Assembly (NCBI GenBank): GCA_018697195.1 | Contig: CM031872.1 | Span: forward strand, 9,273,428 to 9,337,427 | Source of the DNA: Certhia americana | Taxonomy: Eukaryota > Chordata > Aves > Passeriformes > Certhiidae | DNA length: 64,000 nucleotides | Reading direction: 5' to 3' | Shown: positions 22,475-35,497 of the stretch, in pieces | Numbering within the stretch: position 1 is the first letter of the stretch | Layout: each line of letters opens with the position of its first letter | The notes under the pieces: model-generated | Database searches by the model: none | Told to the model about the DNA's origin: nothing | Seen by the model: the letters and a program-made list of their open reading frames with translations, nothing else | Position numbers and translations under genes: made by a program

Positions 22475-25111
22475 GTATTGGGGGGTTGTCTGTGCAGTGA
22501 CCTGAGAGACACAACCAGCACAGACTGCTCCTAGGAATACATGTACTCTTGCTGAGGGTTTAGAATTATTCATGATATTTTAAGTAGGAAGAATTATGGG
22601 ATTCTCTGGAAGGTTTATTTATGTTAGAAGTTAAGTTCCTTTGCATCTCTTTATTACCTTGCTTTGACCTTTCCTTGATCGTGGCTGGCCAGGCAGTAAT
22701 GACAGGGAATATTGCTTCCATACAACCAAAACATGGAAAAGTCATGGGGATAAAACAGATTGAACTCCCTCATCTTCTTTCCCATGCTTTGTCTATTTGC
22801 ACTGTCTGTCTCCCTTCTATGCCTCCTCCATGTATTTGGAAAGCCAAGAGAAGATTGAAAAGCCCCGCGTCCCAATGGGACAGATCCCCATCACTGTTTT
22901 TTTCTAATCCACCATCACCCTTCTTATTTCCACACTCATTTTACTCTATTCTGACCTTCATGTCCTCTTCTTGTTTGGCACTCCTTACATTTTCCTTTTT
23001 TCTTTTATTTTTTTCCCCTAGAAATAACACAGCTTGCCACCCTCTGTCGTTTTGTCCTCTGTATTCTTCCCTGCTACTTTTCTGCTAAAATCCCCATTCT
23101 CTTCTCAGCACCATCAACTCTTGTGCTCACTGGCACTTTTCCCTTTTTGATCTGGTCCTCAGGAAACAAGAAAATTGTTAATTTGAAGGAACTTGACCAT
23201 CTTATAGTGGAATAAACTTAACTGCTGTTGTCAATTCAGGTACAAACACTGTATAAGCTCTCTTCATACCTGTGGTATCTCCTTTTCTGCTGGGATTCAT
23301 TGCAAACACCAAAAAGGAAGGCATGGGAAATATTCTTCATTTCAGGGAAAGGCTATGTTGATTTCTTTATTATAAATTGCTTATACTTTTTAATTCTGAT
23401 GGGAGATAACCAAAACCAGCCAACACACAGTCAAAGTTATGACTATTCAAAGCATAATTAAGAGAAATTTAAGACTACTTTTTAACGAAAAACTTCCCAT
23501 TTTCTGTTTATACTCTCACAGGGCCATCTTCAACAAAAGGTGTTGGCTTTTTTTCATTTTAAGTGCTTTAAAGTTTTTTGAGTGGGCAGTGAAAATAATT
23601 ATACTCATCATGACCAACAAGAGCTGATGACTCAGGCAGGGGTGGCTGGAGGGATGGCAACCAACCCCAGATCAGGGGCTGCAGCTCTGGTGTGTAGCAT
23701 CTTCACTTATGTCCAGAAACACTGGGCTGTGAGGTAAAGGCACCGTTTGGTGTAGAGCCATGACTGATGACTAATAAATGTTGCCACTAAGCTTCTGGAG
23801 AACAGTATTGGAATGAGTCATGCCTAATTCAATCACTGACGTCATGACAGCCACTGTTGGTAATGTCACAGCTTATCGCTTTGCAGTGGCAAGTATGATA
23901 TCACCACGGCTGGGCTGGGAGCTGCTGCATGAGTCAGAGCAGAGGAACATGCTGGTGCTCCAGAAAAGAGCTCCCTTCTGCACAAAATACCTCTGCAATC
24001 ATCTGCAGTTGGGGAGGGGAGAGACAAGTTCGGGTCTGATTTAATGCAGCTTCTCTTATCTTTGAGGGCAGGGCAGGAGGGCTCCTCCACATACCTTCCT
24101 GAGCCCTCCAGAGCCTTTTGTTTTCTTCTTCTTTGAATTCCAGCCTCATGCCCCGGCTCTCTTCCTCCCCTCGCAGAGAGATGGCATTGCTCCGGGGTTA
24201 GCAGTTTGTCAGTATTATTTCGGATAACTCCGAAGTTGGCTCACTGTTGAAAATATGTCTTGTGGGTTGAGAAGAGTTCCTGCAGCAATGCTTGGGGATT
24301 TCAATGGAATATTAGGGATTTTTGAAGGGTTAGTGGCTCATAGCTGTGCTTTGTTTCTTAGGAAAAGCTTATTCCTTTTCAACATATGGTATAAAATAAC
24401 AAAGAATGTAAAATACACTGAGACTGGGCTACTTTTAGCTTAACCTTCTGAAGTCAAGTAGGTCATAGCAGAGGCAAATAGATCTATTGTACCTTTTACC
24501 TTTGAGGTGTTGGCCAAGAAAGCTTCCTGAGGAAAATGAGTCTCTAATGAGTATTATGAATCATATTTATCACAGTAGTCCCCAAGGACTGAGAGTCCCC
24601 AGCTGAGAATGGCTCCTCATTGTGTTGGAGTAGTGACTCTAATACTAACAGATGCTGCTCCAAAACGTTCCAAATTGAAATAAAAGGGACAGATTCAGGG
24701 AAAAAGATATAACACAGAGGCAGAATGAAGAATGTGATGGCACCAAACCCTCTGTTAAAGCCACTGCTTTGGAGAGGAGGGGGTTGGTGTATGAAACAAG
24801 CTTCCTTTCAGAGAGGAACAAAATAAGGAAGAGAAATACAAAAGATGACAAAGCCCGTGTGGTTTCCCCTATGCTATAGCATTTCCTGAAATAAGTACTG
24901 CCTGCCTGTCACCTGAAAGCAGAGTCCTTAATGATTTAATGACATCATCTAGAGCGAGAGAATGCACAGGACATATGAATGTTCAATGCAGCTGAATTTG
25001 TCAAATTGGCTGAGGGGGCTTTTGATATCTTATGGGTGCAACTACATTTCAAAAGAAAATAAGAAAATCGTCCTGCTGAACCTTGTTAACTTTGCTCACT
25101 GTTCTTCCCAG
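22475..25111 (+). other. PAPPA: PAPPA intron, 2637 bp
   Basis: The intron runs from GTATTG to GTTCTTCCCAG. The part at about 22895-23110 is strongly pyrimidine-rich on the + strand. The rest is unremarkable AT-rich sequence with no recognised element. Confidence 0.75.
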
Positions 25112-25322
25112 GAAACAACAGCAACTTGACCTGCATGGAGGACGGGCTGTGGTCCTTTCCTGAGGCCCTGTGTGAGCTGATGTGTCGAGCACCCTCCGTC
25201 GTCCCCAACGCAGATCTCCAGACCTCTCGCTGCCGAGAAGACAAGCACAAAGTGGGCTCGTTCTGCAAGTACAAATGCAAACCAGGTTACCACGTCCCTG
25301 GATCCTCCAGAAAATCAAGAAA
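25112..25322 (+). CDS. PAPPA: PAPPA exon (human exon 16 equivalent), end of SCR2 and first half of SCR3
   Basis: The exon has 211 nt, phase 1 to 2, with acceptor GTTCTTCCCAG and donor AGAAA|GTACGT. It encodes w275-w343 and two bases of Lys w344. It finishes SCR2 with C281 and C294 (LTCMEDGLWSF) and begins SCR3 at C298, followed by C314, C325 and C329. Two overlapping sequons, N275-N-S and N278-L-T, sit at its start. The end is basic (GSSRKSRK). In PAPP-A, SCR3 and SCR4 carry the heparan-sulfate-binding activity that tethers the enzyme to cells, so this cluster is a likely contributor. A second GT four bases downstream (25327) is possible, but only 25323 restores the frame with the next exon. 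Confidence 0.95.
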
Positions 25323-25919
25323 GTACGTGAAAGGCTAAAGCTATGCCGTCAGCCTGGTTCAGAAAGCCACGAGTTAAAATGATTTTGGGAAGGGGTTGTT
25401 TATCACAGATTCCGCATGCCATAGGGAATAGCATGGAGCAATTCCTTCATGCAGATGGCTGTGCAGTGTCAGTTTAGGCACCCAGCTCACTTAGGGTTCT
25501 TTGAAAGTCCTGACCAGTGCTCAAAAAACAGACTTTACCTTAGAAATACCCCTTTGATATGCTGCCTGGGGAGTCCCCTTTGAAACCCTGCAGAAAAGGG
25601 TTAGTGCTGTCGTATACTTCTGACTCTGCACAAACCCACTTCAAACCGACCACAGCCCACAAGCCTGGGAAGCTGAGTTCTTGGGAGATGTATCCAAGGC
25701 CAAAAGAGGAGTTTAGGCTGGGCAGCTCAATGTTGGTTTTGCAAATAATCGTTATTTTTACTCAGAGACCTCATGACGCAGATTCACAACTTGTTCCCCA
25801 AGTGTTAAAAGCTCGAGCACACCCATCTCCTGCAACCTGCTAGCAGGGCTCAGAGGCTTTAGAGGCTCCCAGCTGACTCAGCCCCTCACTAAATGTTGTT
25901 TTTTTTTCTGCACGAAAAG
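25323..25919 (+). other. PAPPA: PAPPA intron, 597 bp
   Basis: A short intron from GTACGT to a T-rich tract ending CTGCACGAAAAG. No element was recognised in it. Confidence 0.85.
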
Positions 25920-26091
25920 GCGAGCCTTTAAGATCCAGTGCACACAAGATGGCACGTGGCTGCCAGGCGCCTGTGTGCCCGTCACCTGTGACCCTCCACC
26001 TTCCAAATTCCACGGGCTCTACCAGTGCTCCAATGGCTTCCAGTTCAACAGCGAGTGCCGAATAAAGTGCGAGGATGATGACAGTCAGTCG
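25920..26091 (+). CDS. PAPPA: PAPPA exon (human exon 17 equivalent), end of SCR3 and first half of SCR4
   Basis: The exon has 172 nt, phase 2 to 0, with donor CAGTCG|GTGAGT. The acceptor AG follows a T9 tract by 12 bases. It completes Lys w344 and encodes w345-w401. SCR3 ends with C351 and C362 (IQCTQDGTWLPGAC). SCR4 starts at C367 (VTCDPPPSKFHG), with C380, C390 and C394. The start RAFK extends the basic cluster of the previous exon, giving seven Lys/Arg between w340 and w348, which fits the known glycosaminoglycan-binding role of SCR3-SCR4. The end is acidic (EDDDS). No sequon is present. Confidence 0.95.
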
Positions 26092-29000
26092 GTGAGTCTC
26101 CTTTACCCAAATTACCTCAGCCCATACCAGTCTGGCTTTATCATATCTTCCCTAAGGACACTGGTCTTGGAGAGGCTGAAGGACATTGAACTCTTCCAAA
26201 ACCAGGGAAATGCAGAAGGGAAAAACATAATTAAATTTGAGGGAGAGCCTGGAAATATTGTTTTAAAGACAGTAGTAACAGTATTGACTATTACCTGTAG
26301 AGGATTAGAAGTGACTGATTTACTCTTTCTGGACAGTAAGTGGTGAAATATCTGCCACAGCAGCTTTGTGATCTGGCTAAAAAATAAGGAGCAACATATG
26401 AAATTAAGCAGAATGTGAGTTATTTTACACTTATCCCATTTATTCACTCTGTTTTACCTTGCTTTTCTCTCCACTCCTTACCATTGCATATTTGTGCGTC
26501 CAGTGGTAATTTAACACTATAGGGATTACAACTATTCAGGTGAATTCTCTCTAAACTCTCGTGTTTTTCTGGCTGTGAAGTTGTCATTTGGCATCAGAGG
26601 TCAGATTCTCATCTGGCACAAATCAGTTTGTTGCCTTTGGCTTCCTGGGAGCAGTGTTCACTGATATGAGAAGGTCTGGCCTCTGCTATCTTATTTGAAA
26701 TGCCTAGTTTTCCTCACCAGAGGTAATTATAGTTTGTGAGATAAGTAACTTCTCCCAGAAGGGCTGCTGCTGCTCCCTATATGCTTGGGAAGAGAAAGTG
26801 GGGATGTGGAAGCTGCAGTTAGTGCAGGCACTGCTTGGAGCAGAGAGTGCTCTGACAAGGGCTGTTTAATATCATTCCAGAATCTGAGGACCTTTAAAAA
26901 GGTACCAACCCTGCCCTAGGGGCAGTTATGTGAAAGGCACCTCTGGTACCTGCTCCACATGTTAAAAGCCCCTGTTCCCTGTCCTCTGGCTGCCTTTTCC
27001 ACAGGGACAACAGGCAGAGCCCCAGCATTTCACACCAGGGCACCTGGAAAAGTTTTCCTTGTTTATGACTTGGAGTGAGGTTATGAGCAGTGTGAAATGA
27101 GAAATTGCAGGCATGGGTGCAGAGGGGTGGGAGCTCTGGGACACAGCAGCTGTGGCTTTGTGCATCCACCACTTGATCAGAGGGGCAGCAATGCTAGTCA
27201 GGGGAACTGGGACCTCCAGGGCAATGACAGCAGGTGGAATGGGCTTGTGTTTGCTTTTAGACAAGGTGAACATGAAGAGGAGCTAGCAGTGGAGTCGGGG
27301 TTATAGCAATAATGAATTGAGCTCTGGAAAGGGAAAGATACAACTCTGTCTATTCATTGGGAGGGAGAGGAGTGACTGCTCAGCTGTGAAAGCACCCTGG
27401 GCGAAGGAGCAGATAAAATCTTGAGAAAGGAATTTACAGCAAAAAGTATTTTCAGACATCCCAGAAAATAGGCTACAGAAGAAGAGCGAGGGCTCCTGGC
27501 ACAAGCCAGAACCACTTGAGAGGTGTTAATTATTTAAGGATTAAACCCCACTAAGTCTCTCTCAGCTATATAAGGTGATAATACACGCTGCATCCAAGCA
27601 AGAAACACAGCAGGGATTTTCACAAGAGATTTTGCAGGTCAGGGAATGATGGACAGTATGTTACTATAGCAATGGATATCCTGGGATCTCTGAGTATGTT
27701 GCTGAAACTATACAAGAGTACCCCTTAAGCACAGCCAGCTCCGGGAACATAAATCAGGTTTCATGGTTCATCTCTGAGAATCGTGTTTGAACCCTGGCAT
27801 GGAAATTGCAAGGGAAGTGCAGCACACTTGTTAAAACAGCAAATTGTGCTCAATTATAATTTAGCAATTTATTCCTGACTTTGTCACCATGCTGAAAGAT
27901 CATTACTTGGCTGCAAATACAGCATCTCTTAATCACCAGGAGTGTAATGGTCATTTAAGCAGGTACTTCCCCTGGCACCAGAGCAAGGGTCTTCCATTTC
28001 TGCATACTGTACACAAATCAAATCAACAGTAAGATCTAAATTAATCAATCTCTGCCAAACTGGCCCTTAGGTGAGAATCACCAAGCTGGATCTCACCCTG
28101 AGTCCATCTGCTCCATTATTCCTTTCATATGATTTCCTTATTACTTCTAGCAATGGCCAGATGTCTAGAGAAGGGAAAGCCGGTCCCACACTATAGTCTG
28201 CTGCTAAGACCACTTTGCATCTCACTAAACATTGTGTTCATTAAGAAAGCTGAGCAAAAAGGGGAAAGCATTAGTATATTAAGGATGAGACTACCACTGA
28301 AAGCTGAGCCCTCTTCCATGCCTGTACATGGGGTTTGTGCAGGTCCCTGTGCAACAATGGGTATGAGTTGTGGGGTAGAAGTTCTCCAAAAAGTTTGGCA
28401 GTCCTGCAGGGATCCCAGCATGTTCAGCACATCAAAGGATCCCCAGAGATATCCAGCACAGTGTCCAAAAGTAGGGTGGGTAGATTGCAGGCAACATGTC
28501 TGGCATAAGAAACGGGTGAGGAGAAGCAGAGATCCTGCATGATTCTCCCACCCAGTAAGACCCCCACAGGAGTTTTGGAGCCCAACCACAGCAGACATCC
28601 TCCTGTTGAATGTCCCACATTGCCCCATGGCGGCTGGGCTCACAGATCCCACAGAACAGCTTGTTTGCATAGAAATCCCCAATGCCGTGAGGATAGATCT
28701 GACAAAAGATTGCCTATGCGCTCCTTTGTTGTTTTTAAAGGGCATGATATTTCCCCTTGGACTTTGGTATTCATTCTTCAGTATCATACAGAGAATCTCT
28801 TCTATAAGAGAAATGTCATATTCTATTCCTTGCCCATTCCCACACCAGAGGATTTTTTCATCCTCCCCACCTGCCTCCGTGTGTGTCCATCTCAGCCCCT
28901 TCGCCTGCTGTCACTCAAGGCAGCCAAGCTCTAAAGAGCACGTTCTGCCCTGCTAAGCTCATGTCCCGCTCTCCCTTCCTCCTTCAGATGGCCATTGGGG

Positions 29001-29201
29001 ATACTTTCTTTTTCAAGACAGATGATGTAACTGGTTAGAAAATGAGAAGAGGAAAAAGGTTGTCTGCATTCGATACCAACCTCTCTGTAACAAGGAGGAA
29101 GGCAAAAGGGGTGAAGGAGCCTTTATTGCAACATGACTGGGGCTGTTGTAAGGTGTAGACTTTGCAAGGGGCTTGGAAAGACCTTGAATTGCACAGAAGA
29201 G

Positions 29202-29234
<33 letters not shown>

Positions 29235-29428
29235 CACTGCAGGTTTCCTTTTCTTTATTCTTTGGAAGAAAACTCCTTCTTGTCCCCTCCAGGGCTGGCA
29301 GTCCCAACCAGGGGCTTTTCCAGCTCCAACAGAACTTTGCTCCCAGCTCAGCTCTCCTCACTTCTCACTTCTCAACCTCTCCTTGTTATTTTTGGGTCAA
29401 TCCTCATTATCTCCTTCCCCATTCCCAG
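26092..29428 (+). other. PAPPA: PAPPA intron, 3337 bp
   Basis: The intron runs from GTGAGT to CCATTCCCAG. It holds a (GT)n microsatellite at 29204-29232. The segment around 27830-28060 is AT-rich unique sequence with several TAAT cores and might be a conserved non-coding element, which is unproven. Open frames of up to about 200 codons on the minus strand near 28191-28787 show no domain and are rejected. Confidence 0.75.
29204..29232. repeat. (GT)n microsatellite
   Basis: About 14 uninterrupted GT units. It ends just under 200 bp before the exon at 29429. Confidence 0.95.
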
Positions 29429-29576
29429 GGCCGTGGGAGCAACGTGATCCACTGCCGGAAGGATGGCACCTGGAGCGGGTCCTTCCACCTGTGCAGGGAG
29501 ATGCAGGGACAGTGTGCTCTGCCCACCCAGCTCAACAGCCACCTGAAGCTGCAGTGTGCCGGCGGCTATGGCATAG
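29429..29576 (+). CDS. PAPPA: PAPPA exon (human exon 18 equivalent), end of SCR4 and start of SCR5
   Basis: The exon has 148 nt, phase 0 to 1, with acceptor CCATTCCCAG and donor ATAG|GTGGGT. It encodes w402-w450 and the first base of Gly w451. SCR4 is completed by C410 and C423 (IHCRKDGTWSGSFHLC). SCR5 begins at C430 (MQGQCALPTQL) with C444. The donor GTGGGT is acceptable but not optimal. No sequon is present. The exon is relatively GC-rich compared with the flanking introns. Confidence 0.95.
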
Positions 29577-32171
29577 GTGGGTGAGCACCCCCAACACCTG
29601 TCCCCAGCTGGGAGCAGGCAGCAGGACACCAGGAAGAGGATGGGAATGGCAGGGAGGGAGGAAGGAGCCTGCAGTCCTTCAAGTCACTTTCTGTGGACCT
29701 GTTTGCCCGAGTGAGAACCTGCTACGGGAGGCTTTTCAGGGAAGTGCTTTTAAGAAATGTGAAGCTCTGAGAGGGCAGGCATCATGTAACATGCTCTGAC
29801 TGCAGGCTCCTTGCAGGGCTTCCAGTTTCATGGTGTCCCTTCTTGGCCAGCTGGTTTTCAGGGGCAGCAGCATGCCAGGCTGTGCCAGAGACCCATCCAG
29901 TATGCAAAATACAGGAAGGGATTGTACCTGCTTTTGCTCTTACACTTCTGAAATGCCCCCAATCCTTGAGCTACATGCACAAACCCATGCTCCAGAAGCT
30001 GAAAGGCAGGGAGGCAACAGGAGAATGCAGCACCTGGATAATTCAAGTCTCCGCAGAAACAGTAAGAGACCAGCAGAGCATTGCCTTTGGTATGTCAGTT
30101 CTTTTGGAGCTGTTTTAAAGGGTCTGTTTTCCTCCTTCTTTCTGGGGTACCTGTTCCCTGTGCAAGGGGTGATGACCCCTGCCCTCAGCTTGGCTTTGTG
30201 TCACCCAGGCACAGGGAGGGATAGACACTCTGAGCTGTACATATGTATTGTATTTTCAGCCCCCATTTTGGGGGTCTCCCTGCTGTAAGGGCTGCAACAG
30301 GAGCTGTACTGCCTGCAGCCCACACAGGTTTGCGAGGCCCCTTCCTGCAGCCCCCCTCCCAGCCCCTGCCATCCCCCTCCTGCCTCCGCCTGTCCCTTTG
30401 AACTTGGAGAAATTTCCTCCTTGCGCGGCTCCCTCATTATATCGCAGCCATGCGGAGGACTACGAGCCTCCTTGTGTTCCCTCCCCGGGGAGGAGAACAC
30501 GACCTGGATGAGATCACCGCTCTGTAATGATGCCAATTACAGATCATATATCAAAACAATTCCGACCCGCTCCTCTCCATGAGCGTGGTGGAGCGCGGGA
30601 GAGCGAGCGGCGAGGAGCTGCGGTGACTCTTAATGTGGAGAGGCGTTTTACCCTTGAGACGAGGTTACCTCCAGGGCCAGACAGGTTTTTGCAAGGAGAG
30701 AAGCCCCAGTTCCTGGTTTTGAGGGGAGCATTTGAGTGCTGGGTGCCTGCCAGCTCTCGCTCCTGTCACAGTGACTGTTGGCAGGTGCCAGTCCCAGGGA
30801 CTGGTGGGCCTGACCCCAGGATGGGACCACACAGCATCGTGGAGGTGAGGGATGCATGGGGCAGACCCCCCACAAGACTGTGGCTCTCTCTGGAGAAGGA
30901 TTTTGAGCTCAGAGAGGGCACAGTGGCTGCTGGCTCTCATCCTCAGCAGATGGAGACATACCACATGCTTTGTAGGCTCACCCAGCACCAGCTTTTGGGA
31001 TCACATGTTGGGGTTTTCATCTCTTTGCATTTTTGAAAGCCTGATCGATGTCCTTTTGAAAAAGCGTCCACCATGCTTATGGAGAGGAAACAGTCATTCA
31101 CTATGGGCATGGTGCTCTCACCCAGTAGGTCCTTGGAGCCACTTCCAGGTGTCCTGGGAAAGCAAAATAAACCCCCAGCACTCCTCATTTTTCCAGCCTA
31201 GATCTGGCTGCTTCCACTGACTCCTCCAAGTGGAGAGAGTGAGAAGGCAGAAGCAGGTGGGAAAAATAATAGCAACCAGTCGTGGTCACTCTGAATCCCA
31301 CACAACTTCAGTAATTCCTCAGACACCTAATCTGCCCTTCCAGGCTGAGGCGTGTGTTGAGCCAAAGGTTCAGCTCTCCAAACCAGTGCAGAGATTAATT
31401 CCTCCCCCAGCACTGACTGGAGTGCAGAAATCCTAATGACATGTTTGCAGCAGCTGTGCCATTCAAGAGTGATTTTCCAGGGGGGAAATGGTAATGGTCC
31501 AACACACAAGGGCTTATGGTTGTGTCACTACAGGGCTCTGGGATATTGCTGCAGAGTATCGCAGCATGTTTTAATAAAGAAAGGACAGGATTCCCACTGG
31601 GCATGACAGTTAATCAGAGAAAAAGCAGGTTTATGTGTGAACAAAGCCATCATTACCTTTCTGCATACTTCTTATCAACTGTGGGGCTTGGGTGATAGCT
31701 GGTCTCCAATACCATTAGGTTTGGTCACCCTTTGGAAGATTATTATTGGATGTTTGTAAATCTGACAGATCAAACAATAGGTTTCTGCCATGTCATAGGT
31801 GAGAAGAGTTCAACAACCTCTCCCTAATCAGCCCCACTTCTTGAAAGAGCAGTTGAAATGGAAAAAGCCCTTCACATTGTCTTGATGATCTGAAAGTGCA
31901 ATACATGACCCCCTTCTTGGAGCTAATAGTCAGAGAAATACTTATTCAAAAAGGCCCTGGAATACCTGCCACCCCCACGTTCTCCTGCCTAGTACAGGGT
32001 TGTACTCAGCACTTCACGTGTGGCTAGGAGATATGTGATAGTTATGGTTGACTGCTAATTGCAATTTAGGAAAAACGAGCTGTAATCCTGTCCTTCAGCT
32101 GGAAGGATGCTGGAAGGGTCAGAAGCTGCCTGCTTTATCCTTTAGCTTTATCCCCTTTGTGTTTTGAGTAG
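29577..32171 (+). other. PAPPA: PAPPA intron, 2595 bp
   Basis: The intron runs from GTGGGT to TGTTTTGAGTAG. It contains a CpG-dense patch at about 30415-30670 (listed separately). No exon, repeat family or RNA gene was recognised. The acceptor lies after a modest pyrimidine tract and is one of the weaker ones. Confidence 0.75.
30415..30670. promoter_or_regulatory. CpG-dense intronic patch with paired TAAT sites (candidate regulatory element)
   Basis: The surrounding intron is poor in CpG, but this stretch of about 255 bp carries roughly 17-20 CpG dinucleotides (clusters near 30423, 30590-30625 and 30645). Inside it, CTGTAAT (30522-30528) and ATTACAG (30536-30542) form a perfect 7-bp inverted repeat with a 7-bp spacer. 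This pairs two homeodomain-type TAAT cores. It could be an enhancer or an internal promoter. The function is inferred from composition only. Confidence 0.4.
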
Positions 32172-32281
32172 GCACGGAGTGTACCACCTCCTGTCTGGAT
32201 CACAGTCACGAGCCCATCCTCCTGCGCGTGAACGAGACTGTGCAAGACATCCAGCACTGGATGAACCCTCAAAGAGTGAAG
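32172..32281 (+). CDS. PAPPA: PAPPA exon (human exon 19 equivalent), middle of SCR5
   Basis: The exon has 110 nt, phase 1 to 0, with donor AAG|GTCAGT. It completes Gly w451 and encodes w452-w487, TECTTSCLDHSHEP to MNPQRVK. Cysteines C454 and C458 are the third and fourth of SCR5. N471-E-T is a glycosylation sequon. The unusually long stretch between C458 and the next cysteine, C491, makes SCR5 the longest of the five modules here, as in PAPP-A generally. The first half of SCR5 lies in the preceding exon and the last two cysteines in the next, so this module is spread over three exons. Confidence 0.94.
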
Positions 32282-35200
32282 GTCAGTGCCTGGCAACTGC
32301 GTGAACCACATCCTTTGTTGCGTTTTTATGAGCAGTGAGTGATCAGTGTTACCTGTGGAAAATGCAGAATTTGGACTTTTAGGGAAGAATTCCTGATTTT
32401 TCTTGTGTCTGTTACAGTAACATGGTGGCTTTCTCTCCAAGTGGCTTTCACTCCAAGTTGCTTTGTCTCTGTGTTTTGCAACTGAAAGTCAGTTCAAGGT
32501 AAAGGCCTCACATCAGTGGGGTTTGATCTGGAAATGGGATCCATGCCACAGGAAGATGTGATGGACAGCCAGAGAAAGGGCACTGGCCAGGCTTTATTTT
32601 CTTCCTCCTGTTCCGTATTTTGCATTCTTTGGATGGCAGGGCTGTATTTTTCAGTGCTGCTTCTGGATGACAAAAGAAGCTGATACAGAGGGTTTTTCAT
32701 TTCCCGACCCCGCAGAGCTGGCTGCGTGCTCCCTCCGCCCCTCTGCCCGCATGTGAGAGCTGCCTGCTCAGCACAGCCCCTTCCAGAGGTCACCACTTCT
32801 CCCTCCTGCCTGCTGCAGACACACAGCCAGCAGTAACTGCTCACAGCTCCCCGTCCTGAGTGTCCTCCAGCACACACCAGTGGCAGTGTGCCCTGCTGGC
32901 GATGTGCACATCCATGTGCAGTGCCTTGCACACACACACTCAGCCCCACAGGCAGCAAACAGCTGCTGGGTGTCATGCCCACGCTTGGGTGCCTGTGGGA
33001 GACACACTCACCTAACTCTTCCTGGAAACCCTCACGTTCCTACAAACAAACCAGGTGTTTGTGGCTTTATGGTATTTCTGCAGGTGTGGAAGTCTAACTG
33101 GACACGCTCAGGCATGTGGTGGAAGACGGTGGTACATCAGGTGTCACCAGGGTGCAAGTTACTGGTGGTGCTTGAGCAAACACCTCTGGCTTTTACATAC
33201 TTGGTCCTGGCTTTGCAGGAGACTGTTTTATACACCTGAATTCCATTAAGAAGGAGAACAAGCAGCCAACACAGCCCCAGCATGTCCTGAGCAGCTTTGA
33301 CAGTCTATTTGCTTCTCTACATGCCTAAATGTGTGCCCAGGGTATGAGATTTTTGAAATCTGGCCTTGGCTATGGGTAGCAAGTGGCTCCAGAACTCTCA
33401 ACCACTTTGAACTTCACTATTTCACACAGAGCAAGAGAATAAATTTGGGAAAGGAATGGGAAACCTAAGTCCAGAGAATATGACGAGCTCATAATGTCCT
33501 TCCCAGCTTCCCATTTGCTCCAGATGCTGAGGTTTTGTGACTGCCTTAAGCTGAGGCTTTTCCAAGTCTCGGGCATGAAACAGAAAGAAAACCCCTATCT
33601 CTGTATGAGGGGCAATTTCTCACTGGCCCTTTCCTGAGTGCCAGACTTTAAAGTGGTTTGTAATTCATGGGGAAATAAAGTGACAGCTTCCCTCCCGTTC
33701 TCTCTGCACTCCTTCACTTATTGATGCGGGTACGTGGAGGGAGCTGTAACGAGTTTTATACCTGCAGGTCTCTGGAGGGCTCATTAGGCAGCAGGGAAAA
33801 CATAGAGTAGTAAAGGGGGAGGCAAGGGGAGTGAGGGATGGAGGAGAAATCATGGTTTCCAAGAGCACAGTGGTAAATAACTCCTTTTTTTTTTTTTTCC
33901 CTGATGGTGAGGACCTTGCAAGAGCTTTAGGCCCTGAGCAGATACAAGTTCCATGTCACAAGTGCTTTGTAACTAGAGGGTGAGATTTGGGCTGGAAAAC
34001 TTATGTCGGGAGGGAAGACATGCTGGAAGGGATTAAAAAAAAAAAAAAAAAGTCCTTATTTAAAAAATTGGTAAAATCAGTAGCTGTGAAACATCCATCT
34101 TATCCAACTCTGCAGATAAGGGGATGTCACCCACAGGGAGAAACGCTGCTTCTGGAGGGAGGGGGGACACCCTGGAGAGATGGGAGTGGGATGCCTTGGA
34201 GGAAGGTCCCCATAGCAATGTGTTATATATCATTAATAACCCGTGTCTCTGTTTATGGGCAGTGACAGCTTTGCTGTTGTGCCATATGAGCACAGGGAGC
34301 AGCTGGTTGCATTTACACGGTGAGTCTTTGTGCATCTCTGAGTACTTGAATGACGCAAAGGAAACACTTTTTGTTGCTGTAATTTCAGGCACAAGTAAAG
34401 TACAAATGAGGGCAGGATGGGATGAAGATAAAGGCAGGACTGATCTGTGGTGCCCACCTTTGAGGAGATGGGGAAAGAGAAAACACAGGGAGAGCTGACA
34501 AGAAAAAATAAATAATTTGTCTGTAGCAGCTCAAGTAACATCTGTTATGGAAGAAAAATGGAAAGAAGGAACTATCCCTTCTTCTGAGGGTTGTTTAGAG
34601 CAGAGCTGTGCAAATCAGTTGATTTTTCGGTTCACTCAAAGTTCTCTTAAATTGAAAAAAAAATTAGAATTCCCTAATCAAAGTGACTCTTTTGTTATTG
34701 TGATTTTTGGTGAACCAAAAAATTGGAAGAAAAAACATGTTGGTTTGAACATAACGTAGCATTTCATTTCCAGGGAGATTTTGTAAACTTTTTGTTTAGT
34801 GAAAATGAAAAGAAAAAAACACAACAAAAACATAGAAATTAAATGTCTTCTCAAGCAATAAACAACAACAGATATTTCATTTCACAAAATGTCTAAATAT
34901 TTTTGTGTTTTTCAGAATTGGTTTAGGTTGAGTTGCTTTGTTGGGTCTGAAACAGTTTGCTGAAATCAGTATAAGCTGGCAGTGTCTTTCAAATCAGTAT
35001 TTTCAGCAAGACAAAAAAAAAAAAAAAATCACCTGAAACTTTCTGTGCATCTGTTCTGCTGTGGATATGTTCAGGGCAGCCAGTGCTGTCCCCACAATTT
35101 TCCCTTCACTGTGTGTGGCACACAGAGCTGCTGAAGACACCGATGGATAGAGTTGCCAAGACTGAGTGTACAGGCAGTGGGAAGAAAAAAGGGAAATATC

Positions 35201-35497
35201 TCCGAGAGACAGCTTGACAGCTCTTTCCCATTGACTGCAGGGAAACAGAGCAGACACCTCATTTCTTAGGTTGTCTGAACTTGGGTTCTTGCCTCAGTGC
35301 TGGGTAGGGGCAGGCTGAGTAGTGTGGGGAGAGCTTTCAAAGGGTCTGCATGTCCCAGCTCTGCTGGGCTGAGTGTGGCCATGGCCCCTTTCCCCATGCA
35401 GACTGCAAGCCTTTGGGTTTAAAACGTCCAGAACTCCTTAGTGGGAATGTTCCTTAAATATTCCCCTAATCATTTAAGCTTTGCAGTTTTCCTCCTT

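Noticed and set aside
28191..28787. 198-codon minus-strand open frame
   Set aside because: No recognisable domain; intronic; likely chance.
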